A stretch of DNA of 64,000 nucleotides from Streptomyces sp. GESEQ-35 (GTDB lineage: Bacteria; Actinomycetota; Actinomycetes; Streptomycetales; Streptomycetaceae), in assembly GCF_017948485.1 (NCBI RefSeq), contig NZ_JAFFSX010000038.1, positions 1-64,000 on the forward strand, written 5' to 3'. The notes beneath the pieces are model-generated. The model was given only the letters and a program-made list of their open reading frames with translations. It made no database searches and was not told the origin of the DNA. The position numbers and the translations under genes were made by a program. The first letter of the stretch is position 1. Each line of letters starts with the position of its first letter. Below, piece after piece: positions 26,199 through 35,642 of the stretch.

Positions 26199-26271
26199 GC
26201 GGACGTAGCTCAGTTGGTAGAGCGCAACCTTGCCAAGGTTGAGGTCGCCAGTTCGAACCTGGTCGTCCGCT
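26199..26271 (+). tRNA. tRNA-Gly (GCC), copy 2
   Basis: Same as the tRNA at 22369 except for the T-stem, where CCAG/CTGG replaces CGAG/CTCG so pairing is kept. Anticodon GCC, no encoded CCA. Confidence 0.96.
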
Positions 26272-26280
26272 CTGTATCGA

Positions 26281-26306
26281 GACCCCGGTCGGAACCGACC
26301 GGGGTC
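26281..26306 (+). terminator. Terminator between tRNA-Gly and purC
   Basis: Perfect 12-bp hairpin GACCCCGGTCGG-AA-CCGACCGGGGTC followed by TTCGTCG; it lies eight bases before the convergent purC stop. Confidence 0.88.
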
Positions 26307-26314
26307 TTCGTCGT

Positions 26315-27214
26315 TCACGCCCAGCTCGTGCCCGTCAGCCGTTCGTACGCCTCCACGTACTTGGCGCGGGTCGCCGCCACGACCTCCTGCGGCAGCGCGG
26401 GCGGGGGCTGCTCGCTCTTCCGGTCCCAGCCGGACTCCGGCCCGGTGAGCCAGTCGCGGACGAACTGCTTGTCGTACGACGGCTGCGGGCGGCCCGGCTC
26501 CCACTGGTCGGCGGGCCAGAAGCGGGAGGAGTCCGGGGTGAGGACCTCGTCGGCGAGGACCAGCGTCTCTCCCTCGAAGCCGAACTCGAACTTCGTGTCG
26601 GCGAGGATGATCCCGCGGTCACGGGCGATGTCGCGGCCCCGGCCGTAGACGGCGAGGGTGGCCTGGCGCAGCTGGGCGGCCGTGTCGGCGCCGACCTGGC
26701 GGGCGACCTCCTCGTACGAGACATTCTCGTCGTGTTCACCTACGGCCGCCTTGGTGGCCGGGGTGAAGATCGGGGCGGGGAGCTCCGAGCCGTCGCTCAG
26801 CCCCTCGGGGAGGGCGAGGCCGCAGACCGTACGGGACTCCTTGTACTCGGCGAGGCCCGAGCCGGTGAGGTAGCCGCGGGCCACGCTCTCGACGGGAATC
26901 ATCTGGAGCGACTTGCAGACGAGGGTGCGGCCCTCCCATTCGGTGGGGGCGCCGGCGGGCAGGTCGGTGCTCAGGACGTGGTTGGGGATCAGGTCCGCCA
27001 CCTGGTCGAACCACCACAGGGAGAGCTGGGTGAGGACACGGCCCTTGTCGGGGATCTCCGTCGGCAGCACCCAGTCGAACGCGGAGATGCGGTCGCTGGC
27101 GACCATCACGAGGTCTCCCGCCTCGTTCTGGTACAGGTCGCGCACCTTGCCGGTGTGCAGATGCACCAGACCCGGAACCTGGAGGGGCTCGGGCTTTTCA
27201 ACGAATCCGGACAC
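26315..27214 (-). CDS. purC: Phosphoribosylaminoimidazole-succinocarboxamide synthase
   Basis: 299 aa from GTG 27214, preceded by GGAGGAACC. SAICAR synthetase motifs: HTGKVRDLYQN, VASDRISAFDWVLPTEIPDKG, the VARGYLTGSG substrate loop and LADTKFEFGF. It condenses CAIR with aspartate using ATP, step eight of purine synthesis. Single gene with a short leader whose complement carries a stem-loop (27228-27277). Confidence 0.97.
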   Translation of the reverse strand: MSGFVEKPEPLQVPGLVHLHTGKVRDLYQNEAGDLVMVASDRISAFDWVLPTEIPDKGRVLTQLSLWWFDQVADLIPNHVLSTDLPAGAPTEWEGRTLVCKSLQMIPVESVARGYLTGSGLAEYKESRTVCGLALPEGLSDGSELPAPIFTPATKAAVGEHDENVSYEEVARQVGADTAAQLRQATLAVYGRGRDIARDRGIILADTKFEFGFEGETLVLADEVLTPDSSRFWPADQWEPGRPQPSYDKQFVRDWLTGPESGWDRKSEQPPPALPQEVVAATRAKYVEAYERLTGTSWA

Positions 27215-27285
27215 GGTTCCTCCCCGTGGTGATGTCCAAGTGAGCTGATTCTCCCGTATGGGGAGGTGAGCTTGGACCTTGGGGT

Positions 27286-28788
27286 TCAGTCGCGTTTGCA
27301 GATGCGGTCCAGGAGGTTCGCCGTGGCCCGCTGGATACGGGGGTCCACGTGGCCGGGGCGGTCCAGGGACGGGGACCAGGCGAACGTTCCGGACGCGAAG
27401 ACCAGGGAGCCGGACGGGGCGCGGTAGAGAGAGGTCTCCTGGTGGCGTGCGGCGCCCTCGCTGTCGGTGTACGGGGAGTGGGCGAGCAGGATGCGGTTCT
27501 CGTGCTCGGGGAGCGGAGTGCGCGGGAAATAGCGGTCGGCCTCGCCCGCGACCAGCCCGTCGATCTCGTCGCCCTCGTGTGCGCCGGTCGCCTCCCACAG
27601 CCAGTGGCCGGCGTTGCGGACGATCAGGGGGTGCGGCTCGGGTACGCGGCCCGCGTACTGGATGCCGACCAGTTGCTGCTCGGGCCGGTCGATCTCACGC
27701 CAGAGGACGGGTCTGCCCGGCCCCCGCCGTTTTCGGCAGGTGAGCAGGCGGTCCGGGACGCCGGACGGGGACGGGCCCAACTCCACCTGCCAGTACATGG
27801 TGTTGGCGGAGAGGAAGACCAGGGAGGTGCCGTGCTCGCGGGCGAGTTCCGTGGTGCGGCGCATCGCCGGCGACCAGTACTCGTCGTGGCCGGGGAAGAC
27901 CAGGCCGCGGTAGCGGGCGGGGTCGATCCGGCCGGCGTGCAGGTCGCGGGTGTCGGCGTAGGCGAGGTCGTAGCCGTAGCGCTCGGCCCAGCGGATGAAG
28001 TCATAGGCGTGGCCGACATGGAGGGGGAGGCCCGCGCCGGCGTACGGACGGTCGAAGGAGACCGTGGTCGCGGCGTCGGCCTCGCCCAGGAGACGGCCCT
28101 GCTCGTCCCAGGCGTGGTAGAGGCTGGCGCCGGTGCGGCCGTCCTCCGGGTAGAGGTTGTAGGCCTGCCAGGTGATGTCGGGCAGGAGGAGCAGCAGGTC
28201 CGCGGGGTGGTTGTCGCGGACGGTGAACGGCACGTGGGAGCGGTAGCCGTCGGCGGTGGTGAGGACGGCGACGTAGGCGCCGATGCTCCAGTACGACGGG
28301 ATCTGTAGCCGCCACGACAGCCACCAGTGGTGGCAGGAGACGGTCCGGTCGGCGGTGAGCGGGGGCGGCTGGACAATGCCGGACAGCCGGGGGCTGGTGG
28401 TGATCTTCGCTGCGCCGTCGCCGCCGTAGTGGCCGATGCGGTAGACGTCGACGCTGAACTCCTGGGGCGGGTCGACGGTGATGTGGAAGTCGACGGCCTC
28501 GCCGGGGGCGACCGCGCCGGTGGAGACGAAGCCCTTGATCTGGCGCTTGACGTCGTCGGCGGAACGGGGGCCGCCGGTGCCGCTGCGCGGAGCGGGGACC
28601 CTCGGGGCGTCGGCGGTGGTGGCCGTCGGCTGCTGGACCGGGTCCACATACCAGGGGACGACATGGCCGGTGTCGTCGAAGTAGGTCTCGCTGCCGCGCA
28701 GCCAGGGGACGGGGCCCTGGCCGAAGGGGTCCGTCACCGCGTGTGCCAGCGCGCCCGACTCCCAGCGGCGGATCTGCTGCGACCCCAT
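27286..28788 (-). CDS. N,N-dimethylformamidase large-subunit-like protein
   Basis: 500 aa from ATG 28788 with GGGAGGGGAGCGAGC upstream; an in-frame longer start lacks a ribosome-binding site. No signal peptide. The sequence resembles the beta subunit family of N,N-dimethylformamidase: SVDVYRIGHYGGDGA, a jelly-roll-like N-terminal part, then DLLLLLPDITWQAYNLY and GHDEYWSPAMRRTTELAREHGTSLVFLSANTMYWQ. No alpha subunit is nearby, so true DMF hydrolysis is unlikely. It may act on sugar or amide substrates; unknown. Located between purC and a membrane protein, as in other Streptomyces. Confidence 0.75.
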   Translation of the reverse strand: MGSQQIRRWESGALAHAVTDPFGQGPVPWLRGSETYFDDTGHVVPWYVDPVQQPTATTADAPRVPAPRSGTGGPRSADDVKRQIKGFVSTGAVAPGEAVDFHITVDPPQEFSVDVYRIGHYGGDGAAKITTSPRLSGIVQPPPLTADRTVSCHHWWLSWRLQIPSYWSIGAYVAVLTTADGYRSHVPFTVRDNHPADLLLLLPDITWQAYNLYPEDGRTGASLYHAWDEQGRLLGEADAATTVSFDRPYAGAGLPLHVGHAYDFIRWAERYGYDLAYADTRDLHAGRIDPARYRGLVFPGHDEYWSPAMRRTTELAREHGTSLVFLSANTMYWQVELGPSPSGVPDRLLTCRKRRGPGRPVLWREIDRPEQQLVGIQYAGRVPEPHPLIVRNAGHWLWEATGAHEGDEIDGLVAGEADRYFPRTPLPEHENRILLAHSPYTDSEGAARHQETSLYRAPSGSLVFASGTFAWSPSLDRPGHVDPRIQRATANLLDRICKRD

Positions 28789-28907
28789 GCTCGCTCCCCT
28801 CCCTGGTGCCCCCGTGTTCGTACGTCGTGTGCGTGTCTTATGTCGCAAGCCCTTGCCATGTGCGCGATCGGTCCCAGCACATCACATAACGCACGCACCC
28901 TGTCACT

Positions 28908-28920
28908 ATTCGTTGCGAAT
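28908..28920. promoter_or_regulatory. Small palindrome ATTCG-TTG-CGAAT upstream of the DMFase-like gene
   Basis: Five-base perfect arms in an A/T-rich patch about 120 bp upstream of the start at 28788. It could be part of a promoter or operator; weak evidence. Confidence 0.25.
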
Positions 28921-29003
28921 TGGCCGAAAGTGGAATGGGGGCTTCCGGTGGGACGCGGTCCCACATTCGGCCCGGCCTCCGATGAGGGTCCGATGGGGGT
29001 CCG

Positions 29004-30986
29004 TCAGACGAGACGGACCGGCTTCTCCGGGCGTATCCCCGACTCCACCAGCCAGGCCCGCAGCGGGGCAGGGTCGCCGTCCTCGATCAGGCTGAGGACT
29101 CTGGGGGTCAGGTCGGCGGCCCGCTCTCCGTTGACGATGAGGGACGGGCCGTCGAGCCAGTCGAGGCCCGGGGTCGCCCCCGCGGTGTCCATCGCGGCGC
29201 AGCACACCATCGCCGTGACGTGGTCGGCGAGCAGCTCACGGGCGGTGCGGGGCGGTTGCAGCGGGAAGAGCGGGAGCGTGCCGTCGTCCCAGAGGGCGGT
29301 GTCGGGGCCCTGGCCGGCGGCCGACGCCTTCCGTTCGGCGGGGGCCGCGGCTTCCTCTCGGGCCAGCTCGGCGGTGAGGACCGCGGCGAGCGCCGAACTG
29401 CGCTCGGTGCCTGCGTCGCTGTCGGCCGGGTCTTCTTGGCGTACGGAGGCTTCGGGACCGGGGGGTGGGTCGTCCCGTCGGGCGGAGGCTTCGGGACCGT
29501 GGGTCGCGTTCTCCCGCCGGGCGGAGGCTTCGGCACCGTGGGTCGCGTCGTCCCGCCGTACTGAGGCGTCGGCACCGTCGGCCGGGTCCGCTTGCCGTAC
29601 GGAGGCATCGGCACCGTGGGGTGGGTCGTCCCGCCGGGCGGAGGCTTCGGGACCGTCGGCCGGGTTCTCCCGCCGGGCGGGGGTGTCGGTGCCGGTGTCC
29701 GGTGGGTCCGACAGGTGGTCGAGGACGCGGGCGAGGGTCGGGTCGGCGGCTGCGGGGGCGGTGTGGTCGGGGGAGCGGCGGACGCCGAGGGTGTCCAGGA
29801 CACGGTGGAGGCGGGCCGCGTCGATGCGCCATTTGCGGTCGACGACTTCCTCCGGGTACTCCTGCCAGTTCACCGGGGACCAGTCCGGGCCGGGCTCGGC
29901 GGGGCCGCCGTGGAAGAGCCGGGCGGCCAGCAGTGAGGCCGCCTCGTCCACCGTGCCGGGCTCTTCGAGCAGGTCGCAGGCGGGACGCTCGCCCAGCCGT
30001 GAGGCGAAGCCCTCGGCCAGCCGGTCGCGGCGGGACAGCTCGGTGAGGGCGGCCACGACACCCGCGTCCAGCCGGGACGGCCAGCGGCCCATCCGCCAGG
30101 CGGGCAGCGCCACGCGCGTGAGCAGCCGGTCCCAGCCCGCGTACGCCAGGCCGACCTGTTCCTGCGCGACGATCCGCAGTCCGTAATCCACAGCCTGTGC
30201 ACGCTCGGCGGCCGCGGCGGCCACACCCCGCTCCATCTCGGCCGCGTGCCCCCGGCAGCTGCGCAGCAGCAGACGGGCGACCCAGCCGACGCCCGCGAGC
30301 ACCGTGCGGGACACGGGGCCCCGGTGGGGCGCCGAGGTGACGGCCACCGCCGCGTCCAGCCCCCGCACGAAACGGCGGGCCGCTGCTATGTCGGGGTGCG
30401 CAGACGGTCCCGTACCGGCGACCACCGGGGCGAGGACCGCGCGCAGCTCGCCGACGCGCATCCACCAAAGGAACGGGGAGCCGATCACCAGGACTGGGGC
30501 GGCGGCGCTGCGGCGGTGGGCGTGCCTGCCCAGGCCCGCTATCTCATCGCCGTCCTCCGGCGGGGGCGGGCCGTGGGACGGATGCGTACGGTCCTCCAGC
30601 CAGCTGTCGCAGTCGGGTGTGAGCGCTATGGCGGAGGGGGCGGGGACGTCGAGGCGGTCGGCGAGGTCGCGCACCATCCGGTACAGATCGGGCGCCGACT
30701 CCTCGGCGATCGGGACGGTGGGGCTCACGGCGGGACGCGAACGGGCGACGACCAGCGCGATGCCGCCGGCGGCGAGCAGCACGAGCACGGCGACCGGGAT
30801 CACGACCCAGCGGACGGTGTGCCAGCCCGCACCCACGAGATGGCCGGTGGAACCGCCGGCCAGCAGCACCACGGCGAGAGCCGCGGGCAGCAGCGCGACG
30901 GCAAGCGCCCGGCTGCGGATGTGCAGCACGGCGAGAGCCCGGGAGCGCGCGGACAGTGCGCCCGCCTCCCCACCCATACCGGTCAC
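29004..30986 (-). CDS. Large membrane-anchored protein with a 13-residue repeat array
   Basis: 660 aa from GTG 30986. Two N-terminal membrane helices (ALAVALLPAALAVVLLAGG and VVIPVAVLVLLAAGGIALVV) are followed by a cytoplasmic region that looks like a degenerate M48-type peptidase (PDLYRMVRDLADRLDVPAPSAIALTPD; later HAAEMERGVAAAAAERAQAVDYG) but no HEXXH motif is visible, so it is probably not an active protease. Residues about 430-522 are seven tandem 13-residue repeats of the form (E/D)AS(A/V)R(R/Q)(D/E)(D/N)P..G, then a C-terminal domain. The position next to purD is conserved in Streptomyces, as I recall; function unknown. Confidence 0.8.
   Translation of the reverse strand: MTGMGGEAGALSARSRALAVLHIRSRALAVALLPAALAVVLLAGGSTGHLVGAGWHTVRWVVIPVAVLVLLAAGGIALVVARSRPAVSPTVPIAEESAPDLYRMVRDLADRLDVPAPSAIALTPDCDSWLEDRTHPSHGPPPPEDGDEIAGLGRHAHRRSAAAPVLVIGSPFLWWMRVGELRAVLAPVVAGTGPSAHPDIAAARRFVRGLDAAVAVTSAPHRGPVSRTVLAGVGWVARLLLRSCRGHAAEMERGVAAAAAERAQAVDYGLRIVAQEQVGLAYAGWDRLLTRVALPAWRMGRWPSRLDAGVVAALTELSRRDRLAEGFASRLGERPACDLLEEPGTVDEAASLLAARLFHGGPAEPGPDWSPVNWQEYPEEVVDRKWRIDAARLHRVLDTLGVRRSPDHTAPAAADPTLARVLDHLSDPPDTGTDTPARRENPADGPEASARRDDPPHGADASVRQADPADGADASVRRDDATHGAEASARRENATHGPEASARRDDPPPGPEASVRQEDPADSDAGTERSSALAAVLTAELAREEAAAPAERKASAAGQGPDTALWDDGTLPLFPLQPPRTARELLADHVTAMVCCAAMDTAGATPGLDWLDGPSLIVNGERAADLTPRVLSLIEDGDPAPLRAWLVESGIRPEKPVRLV
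29422..29694. repeat. 39-bp minisatellite, seven tandem units, in frame
   Basis: Seven consecutive 39-bp units (29422-29460, 29461-29499, 29500-29538, 29539-29577, 29578-29616, 29617-29655, 29656-29694). The unit core on the plus strand is GCGGAGGCTTCGGGACCG with short variable parts. Being a multiple of three, the array can change copy number without breaking the frame. Confidence 0.88.
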
Positions 30987-31037
30987 GACCGGATGTCACC
31001 CCCTCCCTGCTGTCCCGTACGGCGGCATGTGGGGCGT

Positions 31038-31064
31038 CCACTGTGACGGTGTCCGTCACAGTGG
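31038..31064. promoter_or_regulatory. Perfect 12-bp inverted repeat upstream of the large membrane protein gene
   Basis: CCACTGTGACGG (31038-31049) and CCGTCACAGTGG (31053-31064) around TGT, 52 bp upstream of the GTG at 30986. Arm length and symmetry fit either a strong operator or a leader hairpin. TGTGAC/GTCACA half sites are also present upstream of bldC. Confidence 0.5.
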
Positions 31065-31257
31065 TCGCCGCCGACCGCCCTGGCGTTGCTCACTCCCCCA
31101 CTGTGGCACCGACCACTGACATCGCAATGCCGGTGGGCCAAGTGCCGGAACGCTTGCGCCGCACCCTAGTTGGGGCCCCGGCCCTCGTCAGCCGTATGGG
31201 GACCCGGTCACTCGATGGAATGGCTTTGGGGAAAGGTGGATGACGGACCGCGAGGAT

Positions 31258-31291
31258 CAGGCCCCGAATCCATAGACGGGTTCGGGGCCTG
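31258..31291 (-). terminator. Terminator downstream of purD
   Basis: CAGGCCCCGAA and TTCGGGGCCTG form a perfect 11-bp stem around a 12-base loop, about 65 bp beyond the purD stop on the minus strand. Confidence 0.7.
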
Positions 31292-31320
31292 GAGGGTTGG
31301 TCGGTGACCGGGTTCTGGGC

Positions 31321-31353
31321 GGTTTTGGCCTCGGTTTTGGCCTCGGTTTTGGC

Positions 31354-31356
<3 letters not shown>
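31321..31356. repeat. Three tandem 12-bp units GGTTTTGGCCTC
   Basis: GGTTTTGGCCTC repeated at 31321-31332 and 31333-31344 with a third unit GGTTTTGGCCTA (31345-31356) that includes the complement of the purD stop codon. A closely related 12-mer (GGTCTCAGTTTT against GGCCTCGGTTTT) lies just after tRNA-Ser at 35546. Confidence 0.85.
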
Positions 31357-32604
<1,248 letters not shown>

Positions 32605-32727
32605 AGGGCTCAGCCTATCCGGCGGTGGGCCGCGTGAATTGTGCGGGTTGCCGAGGGGCCGGGGGCTGTCTGCTTGGAGCTTCCTCCCAGGTGCGGCCGT
32701 GACCACTCGTTCGAGGCGTGGTCATGC

Positions 32728-35145
32728 CTACTCGTTGGTGAACTCCTCCACCACCGTTGCGCCCAGCTCCTTCACGATGAGCTCGTGGCCGGAGAGCGCG
32801 GACTCGTCCAGGTCGGGGTCGTCGTCCTCGGGGATGTCGTCCTCGGGGGATACCGGGGGTGGCTCCGGGGCGGACGAGGGCCGGGGTGCGGGGGCGGCGG
32901 GAGCCGGGGGCGGCGTGGGTGTGGCGGGCGTGGGCTGGGGGGGCGCCGGGCGCGGGGGCGGGGGCGGCGTACTGCCGCCGCCATGGCCGCTTCCGCCGCC
33001 GCCACCGCCGTAGCCGCTTCCACCGGCGCTGCCGCCACCGCCGTAACCACCACCGCTGTTGAAGCCGGAAGGGCCGCCGGAACCGCCGGGCGGTGGGGGT
33101 GCCGAGCCGCCGGACGGGTCGACGATGGCCTCGATCTTCCACTGGACGTTGAACTGCTCGGCCAGCGCCTGCCGCAGCACGTCCTCGCTGCCGCTGCTCG
33201 CGAAGTTGTCCCGCGCGCCGGCGTTGACGAAGCCGACCTGGAGGGTGGTGCCGTCGAAGCCGGCCACCTGGGCGTTCTGGCTGAGCAGGATCCAGGTGAA
33301 ACGGCGGCGGTTCTTGACGGCTTCGAGGATGTTCGGCCAGACCGTGCGGGGGTCGAGGCCGCCGGGCGGGGCGGATGCGGGGGGCGGTGCGGGTGGGGCG
33401 GACGACGGTGTGGGCGTGGACTCAGGTGCGGGTTCGGACGCGGGTGGGGGTGGGGGTGTGCTCGGGGGCTGGCCGCCGCCCGCCGGGGCAGCCGTGGGCC
33501 AGCCGCCGGGGCGTCGGCCGCCGCCGGCGGGGGTGGCGGTGGGCCAGGCGCCGGGAGCGGAAGCGGCGGGGGGCTGGGAGGCGGGGGCAGGAGTGGGCGT
33601 GGCTTGGTCGGGCTGGGCTGGCTGCGGTTGCTGCGCCTGATGCGAGTGCTGGGTGTGCTGGGGTTGCTGGGGTTGCTGCCGGCCCTGCTGCGGCTGACCG
33701 GCGTCGGAAGGGTCGCCGGCCGGGCCGGTGGTCGCCGGCGGGACCGGCCCTGCCCCCGACGCCGTACCGCCGTCCGGGCCGGTGGCTCCCATCGCACCCG
33801 ACCCGGGACCGCCGGAGCCCGGACCGGCTCCGGCCGGCGCCCCCGAACCCCGCACGGCAGCCCGGGCCGCTGCGGCCCCGCCCCCCGGAGGAACCGGAGC
33901 ACCCATGGCGCCGCTGCCGGCATCGGCGTGCGCCTCGGGCCCCGGCACGTACCCCATGGCAGGCGCCGCGCCGCCCGCCGAGAAGTTCACGCCCCGCTCG
34001 AGCCGGTCGAGGCGGGCCATCACGGACCGCTCGTCCCCGTACGCGGCGGGCAGCATCACGCGGGCGCAGATCAGTTCGAGCTGGAGTCGGGGCGAGGTGG
34101 CGCCCCGCATCTCGGTCAGGCCTTCGTTGACCAGGTCGGCGGCACGGCTGAGCTCTGCGGCACCGAAGGTGCCGGCCTGGGCCTGCATACGCTCGAGCAC
34201 ATCGGAGGGGGCGTCGATGAGCCCCTTGTCCACCGCATCCGGAACGGCGGCGAGGATCACCAAATCCCGCAGCCGCTCGAGCAGATCGGCGACGAAGCGA
34301 CGCGGGTCGTTGCCCCCCTCGATGACACGGTCCACGACCTCGAAGGCGGCGGCCCCGTCACCCGTGGCGAAGGACTCGACGACGGAGTCGAGCAGCGAGC
34401 CCTCCGTGTAACCGAGCAGCGAGGTGGCCATGGCATACGTCACACCGTCGGCACCGGCCGCGGCGAGCAGCTGGTCCATGACGGACATGGAGTCACGCAC
34501 CGACCCGGCGCCGGCCCGCACGACGAGCGGCAGCACACCGTCCTCGACGGGGATGTTCTCCCGCCCGCACACCTCGCCGAGGTAGTCCCTCAGCGTCCCC
34601 GGCGGAACGAGCCGGAACGGATAGTGATGGGTCCGCGACCGGATGGTCCCGATGACCTTCTCGGGCTCGGTGGTGGCGAAGATGAACTTGAGATGCTCCG
34701 GCGGCTCCTCGACGACCTTGAGCAGCGCGTTGAAACCGGCAGACGTGACCATGTGGGCCTCGTCGATGATGTAGATCTTGTAGCGGCTGCCGGCGGGCCC
34801 GAAGAAGGCCTTCTCCCGCAGCTCACGGGCGTCGTCGACACCACCGTGCGAAGCGGCGTCGATCTCGATGACGTCGATCGATCCCGGGCCGTTCCGCGCC
34901 AGGTCCTGACAGGACTGGCACTCGCCGCACGGGGTCGGTGTGGGTCCCTGCTCGCAGTTCAGACACCGGGCGAGAATGCGCGCGCTGGTCGTCTTGCCGC
35001 ACCCGCGCGGGCCGCTGAACAGGTACGCGTGATTGACCCGGTTGTTCCGCAGCGCCTGCTGCAACGGGTCGGTTACATGCTCCTGCCCGATGACCTCGGC
35101 GAACGACTCCGGGCGATAGCGGCGGTACAGCGCGAGAGACGACAC
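32728..35145 (-). CDS. dnaX: DNA polymerase III subunits gamma and tau
   Basis: 805 aa from GTG 35145. AAA+ clamp-loader: Walker A GPRGCGKT at residues 45-52, zinc-binding cysteines 64, 73, 76 and 79, DEAH-type Walker B at 128-131, sensor I FIFATTEPEKV. After the collar domain (to about residue 400) comes a 240-residue Pro/Gly/Ala/Gln-rich linker, a folded tau-like domain (NRRRFTWILLSQNAQVAGFDGTTLQVGF), another Gly/Ser/Pro stretch and an acidic C-terminus. It loads the beta clamp at the replication fork. No slippery heptamer for programmed frameshifting was noticed. Confidence 0.95.
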   Translation of the reverse strand: MSSLALYRRYRPESFAEVIGQEHVTDPLQQALRNNRVNHAYLFSGPRGCGKTTSARILARCLNCEQGPTPTPCGECQSCQDLARNGPGSIDVIEIDAASHGGVDDARELREKAFFGPAGSRYKIYIIDEAHMVTSAGFNALLKVVEEPPEHLKFIFATTEPEKVIGTIRSRTHHYPFRLVPPGTLRDYLGEVCGRENIPVEDGVLPLVVRAGAGSVRDSMSVMDQLLAAAGADGVTYAMATSLLGYTEGSLLDSVVESFATGDGAAAFEVVDRVIEGGNDPRRFVADLLERLRDLVILAAVPDAVDKGLIDAPSDVLERMQAQAGTFGAAELSRAADLVNEGLTEMRGATSPRLQLELICARVMLPAAYGDERSVMARLDRLERGVNFSAGGAAPAMGYVPGPEAHADAGSGAMGAPVPPGGGAAAARAAVRGSGAPAGAGPGSGGPGSGAMGATGPDGGTASGAGPVPPATTGPAGDPSDAGQPQQGRQQPQQPQHTQHSHQAQQPQPAQPDQATPTPAPASQPPAASAPGAWPTATPAGGGRRPGGWPTAAPAGGGQPPSTPPPPPASEPAPESTPTPSSAPPAPPPASAPPGGLDPRTVWPNILEAVKNRRRFTWILLSQNAQVAGFDGTTLQVGFVNAGARDNFASSGSEDVLRQALAEQFNVQWKIEAIVDPSGGSAPPPPGGSGGPSGFNSGGGYGGGGSAGGSGYGGGGGGSGHGGGSTPPPPPRPAPPQPTPATPTPPPAPAAPAPRPSSAPEPPPVSPEDDIPEDDDPDLDESALSGHELIVKELGATVVEEFTNE

Positions 35146-35230
35146 GCATACGAGGTTATAGGCGCCCACTGACAACACGCCCCGCCCACCGACCCGGCCC
35201 CCGAGAACCCACGAGTCCCCGGGCACACAA

Positions 35231-35322
35231 GCGCCCCCCACGCACCCGCCAGAGCCAACCTACCCTTGCTGCCTTCCGGCCCTGGGGGAGTTCAGTCAGA
35301 TAGCGCCGCGTGAGGGGCTGCG
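35231..35322 (-). ncRNA. ffs: Signal recognition particle RNA, small bacterial type
   Basis: On the minus strand the conserved SRP domain IV hairpin GGCCGGAAGGCAGCAAGGGT is present, with GNRA loop GGAA and the symmetric AGCA/AGG loop that binds Ffh. The ends GCCCCTCACGC and GCGTGGGGGGC pair to close the molecule. It lies upstream of dnaX on the same strand. Ends are estimated to within a few bases. Confidence 0.9.
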
Positions 35323-35394
35323 CCCACAGTACCCGATGCCGGCCAGCGGGAACGAGTTCGCTAGCACTCCTCAACGTCTTGTATTGTTTGCGGC

Positions 35395-35482
35395 GGAGGA
35401 TTCGCCTAGAGGCCTAGGGCGCACGCTTGGAAAGCGTGTTGGGGGCAACCCCTCACGAGTTCGAATCTCGTATCCTCCGCCA
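35395..35482 (+). tRNA. tRNA-Ser (GGA), CCA encoded
   Basis: Acceptor stem GGAGGAT/ATCCTCC, anticodon loop TTGGAAA with anticodon GGA, long variable arm (TTGGGGGCAACCCCTCA) typical of tRNA-Ser, discriminator G and CCA. The left boundary of the proposed island lies 46 bp downstream. Confidence 0.96.
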
Positions 35483-35504
35483 GTGCCTCACCGGGCACGA
35501 TGTC

Positions 35505-35536
35505 GAAGGGCCCCACCGTTCGCGGTGGGGCCCTTC
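35505..35536 (+). terminator. Terminator of tRNA-Ser
   Basis: Perfect 14-bp hairpin GAAGGGCCCCACCG-TTCG-CGGTGGGGCCCTTC followed by GTCGTGTG. Its descending arm overlaps the left copy of the island direct repeat. Confidence 0.9.
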
Positions 35537-35571
35537 GTCGTGTGTGGTCTCAGTTTTGGTCTCAGTTCGCG
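35528..35571. repeat. Left direct repeat of the putative island, plus tandem GGTCTCAGTT units
   Basis: 35528-35554 reads GGGCCCTTCG, T, CGTGTG, T, GGTCTCAGT and matches 48221-48247 in 25 of 27 positions. It is followed by a second GGTCTCAGTTCGCG unit 12 bp later. The position just 3' of a tRNA gene and the matching copy 12.7 kb away suggest attachment-site duplication, but no integrase gene remains. Confidence 0.6.
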
Positions 35572-35642
35572 TGATGGGACCGGAGCGAACTCGGTGAACA
35601 GTGATCTGGTTCATCGTGCCAAGCAGAGCCTGAGAGAGCGCG

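Noticed and set aside
27228..27277. Considered a purine riboswitch upstream of purC
   Set aside because: Only a short stem-loop is present; no riboswitch core consensus was found.
29422..29694. CRISPR-like repeat array
   Set aside because: Units are contiguous with no spacers and are translated in frame, so it is a minisatellite.
32641..35172. Long plus-strand frame opposite dnaX
   Set aside because: Gly/Arg-rich antisense to the Pro/Ala-rich dnaX linker; DnaX motifs confirm the minus strand.
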